Positions 46,501 through 52,844 of a DNA stretch of 52,844 bases are shown piece after piece (position 1 is the stretch's first letter; every line of letters begins with the position of its first letter). Source of the stretch: Zancudomyces culisetae (Eukaryota > Kickxellomycota > Harpellomycetes > Harpellales > Legeriomycetaceae); contig LSSK01000900.1 in the NCBI GenBank assembly GCA_001969505.1, forward strand, positions 1 through 52,844, in the 5' to 3' direction. The notes below the pieces were generated by a model. That model made no database searches and was not told where the DNA came from. It was given only the letters and a program-made list of their open reading frames with translations. The position numbers and the translations under genes are program-made.

Positions 46501-47056
46501 GGTGAAGTTGATTGATTTTGGCAGATGTGTCGATATTACACGGTTTAATCCAAACCAGCATTTGCAAATTTCATCAACATCGACATCTATAAAAAACAAC
46601 AACAACAATAATAAAAATGAGAATGAGAATAATGATGAAGAAGAAAATGTTCCAATTTGGACACCACAAGCAGATATTTATGCGATAGCCAAGATAGCAT
46701 GTGTAATGTTATTTAGAGAACGAATAAAAGTAAATACGGTAACAATAGAACAAGCCAAGAGACGAATCAAGAGATATTGGCACCGAGATTTGTGGATAGA
46801 GTTTTTTGATTTGGTATTGAGTATTCCAGATACGATTAAGAGGGCAACTAAAAAGGATGAAAATGGAATGGGTGTGGGTGTGGGTGTGGGACAGGTTTGG
46901 ATAAATTACATGACAGAGTTGATGCCAAGATTAAAGAGATTGAGTGAACAGATTGCAATAGTGCTACACCAAGAATACTTGGCGACAATAGATCAGCTGG
47001 ATCCAGAAAAGAGCTTGTATAAAGGAATTACAAATCTAATAGTGTTTACTAAATAA
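43547..47056 (+). CDS. BUB1: Spindle-checkpoint kinase Bub1
   Basis: This 1169-residue checkpoint kinase acts at kinetochores, phosphorylating histone H2A to recruit shugoshin and scaffolding Mad1/Bub3. Features in order are a KEN box at 13-15 (ENKENIP) and a Mad3/Bub1 homology region of TPR type at about 95-230 (LELYYEYCKLRLEI, RYLKLWLWYIKYI, ALFYEEMARFY). A long disordered middle follows with Gly/Ser runs and a poly-Glu tract near 550. The C-terminal kinase starts near 735 with QLDKGGNSTVFLVK, the catalytic loop HTDIRCENL (His923, Asp925) and IDFGRCVD (989-996). The KEN box with a complete kinase means Bub1 rather than Mad3. Two Asn/Glu and Gln/Ser insertions interrupt the kinase domain. 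The start is the first ATG. Its stop codon is 14 nt from that of RIM20. Confidence 0.95.
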   Translation: MEATDFSIIEENKENIPLSRGGKSFKILSEVFTEKKRTQHENSDKQQQLISEEIEDIKNTSLNDQKEYDIATNITNSSDNGLENKLAEYEKRISELDLKEEDDPLELYYEYCKLRLEINTKGEGDEGLIRTLESSVKKFLGYKQYRDDIRYLKLWLWYIKYIRENKETVYKYMFKKGIGQNLALFYEEMARFYCTELVKYDKADKIYCIGIERKAQPLQRLKTKYQNFIKYIGSKSEGGMQVDGNNDQRNGFGGSGSGSGSGSGNVNLERKVLGVKVMGSMGGIAKSVDSNVLGKREYFPMDGSGGGGGSSIGTSNRERNGGKLRVLMEESNEEGFLDEKVEESNENSVENGGDSWKEIGTDKSRRKENIAIATQWKGIKLETQKSNSDLASYKRKKFKVFQQDEEEENERESGRGKENERETTKIKSGDKMSVKVELFFTNEAEHSIGIENSGTYRSFEEYRSERSKYRYIKWKKVDDDDVTSHMIMAKKEIQQMFEQGSKKINREWKNQNGSGSNSGKSRSENNYQKEEIDEEKGNKQELEEDDEDEEEEEEEEMNPAIDNGDYEFTSGPVIPHEQLRDKRLGLTLAEKQRLMMTVGNTITGIRETNITDENVIKNDEPPRVEARFDVGRKRDGYVYAKMSENETIFNPFWPLAEEVMNAMLDELSEPIERYPGFVDNHDLHSSTMNISRVREGNTEQVLVSPEILSSGVQVVFALRQNEHETVGGGLVKEYSVVKQLDKGGNSTVFLVKTKSTETKTGEQEGKAMVLKCENKVNVWEFYIAHSIRDRIHNQFEDGDQNKSKNSKRIENIMSGFLLPTRIYEYSDRTILEMDALCHGSLLDAVNRISELVGLKAYNIQSQSQGQSKINISIKNQYEQEKYIDGDNGSGAGYSGNFYENVALLVLGHVIEIVTDLHSVGIVHTDIRCENLLINVTQELDELVEKHKRNKVIMKQILEQMVIPSDNDEYENMDVSVSVNGNRNKLVKLIDFGRCVDITRFNPNQHLQISSTSTSIKNNNNNNKNENENNDEEENVPIWTPQADIYAIAKIACVMLFRERIKVNTVTIEQAKRRIKRYWHRDLWIEFFDLVLSIPDTIKRATKKDENGMGVGVGVGQVWINYMTELMPRLKRLSEQIAIVLHQEYLATIDQLDPEKSLYKGITNLIVFTK

Positions 47057-47070
47057 TAAGCTTAAGAGCG

Positions 47071-48741
47071 TCAGGATTGGAAGCTGTTTTGGCGTTGAAG
47101 AGCGTCCGAAATTACGTAATGAACATCTTTGATTTCCATCAAGACTTTGTTGAGGTCGTACATCAACTCTGTATAAAATATCAGACCTTGTTTGAGTCCC
47201 GACAGCATTTCGCCGTACCGTTTGGCACACAGCCGCAAGTTATGAAGCGCAGACTCGCGGGCTTTGTAAATTGGATCTCGACTCATCAGCGCGTAGTATG
47301 CTTCAGCCGCATTTCGTAGCGACTCGATCAGTTCACGCTGGTGGTCTGTACAACTTGTGACAAACTCCAAGTCGCTAGCATAGTAACTATCAAAATGAGT
47401 GGTAAATAGTGGTTCAAAGTCTGTAGCCAGTTCGAGTTTGACTAGTGGCAGTGGCGAGTTTGTGCGTGTGGCTGCTGCCTGGTCGACGAATTTGCCCAGT
47501 GTTGGGCCAATATCGTCGTTGTACATTTTCAGCATTGTACTTTCGGTTTGTGCTGCCCTGGATTGTTGAAGGTTTGTGAGTTCGCTGTGGTACTGAAATA
47601 TTCGGAATATTATAGTATGAATATCATCATCATTACCACCATTATTAAAAGTAGATTTGGGTTTGGATTTAGATTTGGATTTGGATGCAGATACTTGGAG
47701 TGTTGAAATAGGAATTGTGTTGGAGTTTGCTGTTGATGGAATGGCTGTTGCTATCTGTTCAATACTACTACTCAGCAATTGAATAAATGGTTGCCATGTT
47801 TTGAGTTTAGTTTTGATTGCTGTGTCATTTTTGTTTGCCTTTTCTATTGATTGTTTGAATGATACAAGTTGGTTTTTATAGTCCAAAATTACCAGTTGGC
47901 TTGGTTGATTACTTCTTGTTATATCATCAATATCAATATTATTATTAATATTATTAGCATTAGCATTAGAATTAATATTAGCATTAGAATTGTTAGATAT
48001 CAGATATAAATATTTTTCAACTTCATTCACGTATACTTGTGCTTTTGCTTTCTCATTATCCAAATGTGTTATCAATTCTATCAATCCTTCAATACCACCA
48101 TCCGACCGGATCTGCTCAGCCGCAATGATAATATCGTTTGGTACACCAATCTTTGATTTACCTTGTATCATTTCCTTTCCCTTTTCTTGCCCCTGTTCCT
48201 TTTCATCACCACGAGCATATTCATATCCATTTTCGAATAAAATATTAGAAATGTTAAGTGAGGATAATGTCAGTTCACATTCGGCTGCTAACCGATCCAA
48301 CGGTTCCACAATCCTTTGTAACACCTCGCGCTCTTTACGATCTTCATAAATACTAGCAGCTTCATGAACTATGAATGGAACAAGTCCTCTAAATAAATAA
48401 ACTTCTTTATCTTTTTCTTTCCATTTATATTCATCTGTGATTATATTACCACCACCACCACCATTACTGTTGTTGTTGCTGTTGTTGTTGTTTTCGTCGT
48501 CATAACTAATGGTATTTTCCAAATTAGTTAATCGTTCAGGCAATCTTGCCTTTGCCATAATATATCCTTTTATACCCTCCACTCTTGAAATGTTTGGAAC
48601 TTTGTCTAAAAATATCCCATCATTGTCTTTAATCGCTCTGTTTAAATTATCTTGGATTTTGTTTTTTAGTTGATTAACAATACTTTTTTGAAGTTTTTCA
48701 TTTCTCTCTCTATTATCACTACTACTATTATTATTATTGTT

Positions 48742-48786
<45 letters not shown>

Positions 48787-50492
48787 ATAAAATTTAAACC
48801 AACCATCACCACTACCACTACCATCATCAATACTGTTACCGCTGTTATTGTATATTTCTTGTAATTTTTGTATTGCCAATTCAATCAGCTCATTCGCTCG
48901 TTCCAATCTACTTATTTCTTCACCATATTTGCTTTTTTCCAAACATTCTATAGATTTTCTATATTGAGCAACTCCCTCAAAATACAATGCCTTGTACTCT
49001 ATCCGTTGTAATATATTAGTTTCAGCAAGATAGTTGGGTTCATTAGTAATCCCACAGTATTTCAGTAGTCGAAGGGTATTTCTATATGAATCGGCTGTAC
49101 CCATCGCTATCCGTGCCACCAAGTTGTGGCTGGCTGTGGAGCTATTGGATTTTTTGGATTGTACTTTTCGTCTTGATCTATCATTACCACTATAACCATA
49201 GCCATAACCATAACCATAACCATCATCGTCATAGTTGTTGTTATTTTCAGAATAGTCATCATTACCATTACCATACCTGGTATTATTGCCACTACTATTT
49301 GTTTGGTATTGATTTGAATGTACTCTATCTTGTGTATTTTGTACATTGGAATTGACCAACTTTGTAAAAACCGTTTCTTGAGCTTGTGAAATCATCAAAC
49401 TTGTCAGAAACTCTAGTGTGGAAATTTTTAAATCCCACGTAATATCAGTACTCGATTCTACCAACCCTCTTGGAATTTTTTGTTCTTTTGTTTTTTCTAG
49501 TTCCTGGGTTTGTGTCTGTATCTGTGTCTGTGTCTGTGTCTGTTCGTTATTTTGAGCAGATGAAGATCCAGAAATTACCAAATCGTTATTGAATCGAGTC
49601 ACCAGTTCATCACTGGTAGTTATATTACCATTCTTGTCCAGGTTTAACTCTTTACTTTGTGGTTGAACTTGATAATTGTATTCTTGGGTGTATTCTAGGG
49701 ATGAGTGGATTTTGATATTACCAACTATTTTAGTTGATAGTTTTTGAAATATTCCAGCAGAACACTCAAAGTAGTGAAACGCAGCCTTTAAACGCTCTAG
49801 AAAATCCAAAACCTCATTATTACTACTACCATTATTATTGTTATTATTATTATTTGTACCTCCAAGTCCACTTCCACCTCTACTAGTAGTTGTGGTTGTG
49901 ATGGTATTATTATTGTTGTGTTTTTCAAGTACCCCAACTGCTAGTTGTGAATATATGGCACCAAAGTTAAACAGAATAGCTGAGCGTTCAAACCACAAAT
50001 CCTTTATAAGCGCTAAAAATAGATATTCAATGGCATCAACAACGTACAAGAAAATCATAAAGAGGAGGGGAAAAAAAAAATGATACTTACCTTTATTAGA
50101 GTGATCAAGAGCGTTCTCCCATACAAAATCGATATCCATAAGTGGAGGAAATTTCACAAAAAGATAGCATAGTTGGGTATAATACCTCGTCAAGTAATCC
50201 AATTGTGCTAATGAATAATTTACACCTTTAGATTCTACAGAAATGGAGTACTGTTCACTACCAGTACTATTGCTGTTGCTGTTGCTGTTGTTGGTATTGG
50301 TATTGATTCCGAAGGAATTTAGACGCAAAGACGGAATAAAATCGACCGACTGGTTCCTTAAACCCTGGAGGATCACAATGTCCCGGGAATAGACTTCGGG
50401 AGGTTCGGCGTAAACCTGGGTAATGTACTTGGTCAAACCGGGGGCGAATTGAGAGTTTATAGTTTTTTTGGTGGGAATATTTATGAATTCCA

Positions 50493-50493
<1 letters not shown>
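47071..50493 (-). CDS. RIM20: BRO1-domain pH-signalling scaffold Rim20, one intron
   Basis: Exon 1 (50493-50091) and exon 2 (50012-47071) give 1114 residues. A 78-nt intron (GTAAGT...TTTTAG) is divisible by three and stop-free, so the unspliced frame is also open. Splicing restores FVWENALDHSNKALIKDLWFERSAILFNFGAIYSQ, the usual Bro1 block. The N-terminus EFINIPTKKT, the V-domain block LVPFIVHEAASIYEDRKER and AAEQIRSDGGIEGLIEL resemble PalA/Rim20, and there is no Pro-rich C-terminus as in Bro1. Rim20 binds Snf7/ESCRT-III and Rim101 to allow Rim13 cleavage in alkaline-pH signalling. It is longer than the family because of poly-Asn and Gln/Thr runs. The ATG at 50493 is chosen; a TTG 21 codons upstream is only an in-frame AAT repeat. 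Confidence 0.9.
48727..48786. repeat. Asn-encoding trinucleotide repeat in RIM20
   Basis: A TTA/TTG repeat on the plus strand reads as a run of about nineteen asparagines in the middle of Rim20, outside recognised domain blocks. Confidence 0.9.

Positions 50494-50494
<1 letters not shown>

Positions 50495-50529
<35 letters not shown>
50495..50529. repeat. (TTA)n repeat in the RIM20 leader
   Basis: Nearly twelve TTA units, read as AAT on the RIM20 strand, lie directly before the RIM20 start codon and in its frame, probably in the 5' untranslated region. Confidence 0.9.
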
Positions 50530-51012
50530 GGTGTTAGTGTTAGTGTTATTGTTCAACAGCTAATAATATATAATATTGTACATTAACTGTTGCAAAATCT
50601 AGTTTTCTTGAAGTTGTTTTTTATTTATGTATTTTTTTACATTAGGTTGTAAAAAATATAGAGTTGAATTGATTGACATCCAAGATTTGTAAAAAAATAT
50701 ATAAAATAAACCAAGAAACAAGAAGCAAGAAGCAAAAGATGTGTGAAGTAAGTTGAGAGTATTAGTAAGAGCAAGTAGCTCGGAATAGGAAAAAGACCAA
50801 GAGCGAAATTAAAAGTAGGTCCAGGTTACGTTCTTGTAATTTGCTTAATTTTTTCTTTTTTGTAAAAACCCAAAGCACAGGATGGGTGGAGAGGGGAACA
50901 TGATATCATGTGAATGTGAAATCGGTGTAAATTGTTTTTATTTGCGGTTGTAGTTTGCCTTAATACCCTTATTTATTTTATTTTATTTTATTTTATTTTT
51001 AATTTTTAATTT

Positions 51013-51030
51013 TTAATAATTAATTATTAA
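51013..51030. repeat. Perfect 18-bp A/T palindrome
   Basis: TTAATAATTAATTATTAA equals its own reverse complement. It follows a (TTTTA)n tract, so it may be a chance product of A/T-only DNA. Confidence 0.85.
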
Positions 51031-51394
51031 TTTTTTTACAGTGCGGATTCATGTAAGAATTATTATGCATAAATCAAATTTTAGTCCCAAGACTTTTAAA
51101 TTCCATTCTCTAAAAAACAAAAGTCCAATGTAAAATGCAAGAGAAATAAAAAAGAAAAAAAAGGAACAAATGTGAAAAGATAATGGTTGGAAAATCTTCT
51201 TGGTATTTTACATTTCTTTTTTTTTTGGGATATTGATTTCTTGCATACATTTATAAAATCACATTTATAAACATAAACATAAATATATGTATTCATTCAT
51301 TTATGCCTTTATTTTATTCGGTAGTTAAATTAATACTAGTATTTTAATATTATATAAACTACAAGGATAATAAAATATATTTTCAAATAAAAAA

Positions 51395-51424
51395 CTTTTA
51401 CTTTTACTTTTACTTTTACTTTTA
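51395..51424. repeat. Five-copy CTTTTA tandem repeat
   Basis: Five perfect CTTTTA hexamers lie about 120 bp upstream of the lipase start codon. No function is assigned. Confidence 0.9.
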
Positions 51425-51544
51425 TTTAACGAAAAGAGTTTCCAAGATAAAATTGAAAAAAAATAATAGCAATAAAACAAAGGGGAGAGGAAAAGGAGAA
51501 GTCCAACCATTAAATGACCAAGATAAATCTTACAAGAAAATAAA

Positions 51545-52844
51545 ATGTCAAAAGTTACAAACAATAGCGACAACAATAATCCACAAGATGTACATGAACA
51601 AACATCCACATCCACATCCACAACTACAACCGCAACCACCCAAACAGTGTTGTCTAAAAGCTTTGGGTCGTTATCGGTAGGAGACATGGTTCGATACCGA
51701 TTAACAGCCATGGCAACGCCCTCGACACCTTCAGCGATGGCAATGTCAATGTCGGGTATTGAATTTTGTGGTAAAGATTTGGTGCCAGCAAATATAGAAA
51801 TAATTGTGAGTAATGTTACACCAATGCGGAAAAACCTTTCATTGCTTAAAAATGAGGGACCATGTATGATATCAGTGTTTGTTAGAAAGGAAGAAATAAA
51901 TGGATATGGATATGGGTACCACTACCGAACAAATATAAATGATAATAGTAATACTAGTAGTGAAAGTAGTAGTGATACTGATAGTGACAGTGACAGTAGT
52001 AGTGATAGCGATAGCGATAGTAGCAGTAGTAGTAGTAGTAGCAGTAGCAGTGATGGTGGTGGTGAATATGGATATGATAAACAAACTAAAAGAAAGAAAA
52101 AGGGAAAAATGAAAAAGTCTAAAAGAAAGAATAAGAATAAAAACAAGAACAAAAATAAGAATAAATCTAAAGTAGCTGCAAAAGAAAACAGCAAGAATGC
52201 GCGGAACTGTGTGGGACTCTTGTGTGGAGGGGTATGGAGTACAAAGATTAAAGTCCCGCAGGGAAAACCAGCAGGGGAGTGTCGGTATTTAATAGATATA
52301 GTTAGCGAGGTAATATTACCACCAGGAGCAGTCAATTATGAGGTACAAATAGTGTATAAAGGAGAAAAGGGTGGACATAGACACGGGCATAAGCATGGAC
52401 ACAAGCACAGACATGGACATAAGCATGGACGTGGGAAAGTAGAAGTAGAGGGAGAACGAGAACGAGAAGGAGTAGAAGAAGAGGAAGGGGAGAGAAGAAC
52501 AGAAGGAGAAGAAGGGGAGGGAGAAGAGGAAGGGCAAACACAAGTACAAGCACAGTTAGAATTGGTAGAGGATACAGCTAGCATGTATCGATTAGAAGAA
52601 GGGACGGTGTTTAGTGAAGAGAAAAAGACAGGAGTGCATTTAGTAGTACTAACACACGGATTGCATGGTACACGGAACGACATGTTGTATATACATGAAC
52701 GAATAAAAAGACAAGAAAGAGAACGAGGAAGAGAAAGTGAGAGTGGGAGGCGAGTAGTGGTGGTGGCACCAGAAGTGAATCATGGGCAGACGGTGGATGG
52801 AATCGAGCAAGGAGGACGGCGGGTGGGCAGCAAGATTCTGGAGT
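51545..52844 (+). CDS. DUF676 serine lipase (YDR444W/ROG1-like), 3' end outside window
   Basis: The frame is open from the ATG at 51545 to the window edge, 433 codons without a stop. An N-terminal region of the YDR444W/ROG1 type is recognisable: SVGDMVRYRLTAM, IEIIVSNVTPMRKNLSLLKNEG and later SEVILPPGAVNYEVQIVYKGEKGG. Near residue 364 begins the alpha/beta-hydrolase part, HLVVLTHGLHGTRNDMLY (oxyanion HG), followed by VVVVAPEVNHGQTVDGIEQGGRRVG. The GHSxGG nucleophile and the rest of the triad should lie beyond the edge. Three low-complexity inserts interrupt it: a Ser/Asp run near 140-175, a His/Gly/Lys run near 279-300 and a Glu/Arg run near 300-335. These proteins are putative lipid hydrolases; substrate and location are unknown. 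Confidence 0.82.
   Translation, partial: MSKVTNNSDNNNPQDVHEQTSTSTSTTTTATTQTVLSKSFGSLSVGDMVRYRLTAMATPSTPSAMAMSMSGIEFCGKDLVPANIEIIVSNVTPMRKNLSLLKNEGPCMISVFVRKEEINGYGYGYHYRTNINDNSNTSSESSSDTDSDSDSSSDSDSDSSSSSSSSSSSDGGGEYGYDKQTKRKKKGKMKKSKRKNKNKNKNKNKNKSKVAAKENSKNARNCVGLLCGGVWSTKIKVPQGKPAGECRYLIDIVSEVILPPGAVNYEVQIVYKGEKGGHRHGHKHGHKHRHGHKHGRGKVEVEGEREREGVEEEEGERRTEGEEGEGEEEGQTQVQAQLELVEDTASMYRLEEGTVFSEEKKTGVHLVVLTHGLHGTRNDMLYIHERIKRQERERGRESESGRRVVVVAPEVNHGQTVDGIEQGGRRVGSKILE

Larger units (their letters stand above)
50494..51544. other. Divergent region between RIM20 and the lipase gene
   Basis: About 1 kb of AT-rich DNA with several simple repeats: (TTA)n next to the RIM20 ATG, a (TTTTA)n tract near 50975-51000, an 18-bp palindrome at 51013-51030, and five CTTTTA units at 51395-51424. 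No gene is recognised. Promoters of both genes should lie here. Confidence 0.55.

Overview
The window is nuclear DNA from a budding yeast (Saccharomycotina). The evidence is fifteen single-copy yeast-type genes (a PCL-type cyclin, RFC4, DPH1, MET16, MET5, TRM732/THADA, PEX11, BUD32, MRPL19, CUE2, a kinesin-5, BUB1, RIM20, a RAB3GAP2-like gene and a DUF676 lipase) in AT-rich sequence full of homopolymer tracts and simple repeats. The code looks standard: CTG codons fall at invariant leucines (the GPALGQ motif of uL11m, the SLLTLG motif of kinesin). That argues against the CTG-Ser and CTG-Ala clades. I reconstruct twelve short spliceosomal introns in six genes, with loose 5' splice sites. This suggests an intron-rich lineage outside the Saccharomyces group; I cannot name the genus.

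Layout. 1-3.3 kb is non-coding with short tandem repeats. 3.3-7.4 kb holds a Pho85-type cyclin (+), RFC4 (-) and DPH1 (-). 8.0-10.2 kb holds a seven-exon gene for a protein resembling the N-terminal domain of the RAB3GAP regulatory subunit (+). 10.95-19.26 kb is a sulfate-assimilation pair, MET16 (-, one intron) and MET5 (+), diverging from a 2.6 kb intergenic region with Cbf1-type and Met31/32-type sites. 19.4-26.6 kb is a very large THADA/TRM732 gene (-). 28.8-34.7 kb holds PEX11 (+, two introns), BUD32 (-, one intron), MRPL19 (+) and CUE2 (-). 34.7-39.1 kb is a sparse 4.5 kb region whose best candidate is a 70-residue secreted six-cysteine protein with CBM19-like spacing. 39.1-50.5 kb holds kinesin-5 (+, one intron), BUB1 (+) and RIM20 (-, one intron). 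From 51.5 kb to the right edge is the 5' part of a DUF676 lipase gene (+).

Functional links. MET16 and MET5 catalyse consecutive steps, PAPS to sulfite and sulfite to sulfide. Kinesin-5 and BUB1 both act in mitosis and lie in tandem. DPH1, TRM732, BUD32 and CUE2 all serve translation (diphthamide, tRNA 2'-O-methylation, t6A, no-go decay), but they are scattered and I infer no operon-like logic. I found no transposon, CRISPR array, rRNA or convincing tRNA gene.

The most unusual items are the RAB3GAP2-like gene, the stand-alone CBM19-like mini-protein, the linked MET16-MET5 pair, and several introns whose length or splice-site arrangement could give alternative products. Gene models with introns were built by hand from reading frames and family alignments recalled from memory. 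They need RNA support.
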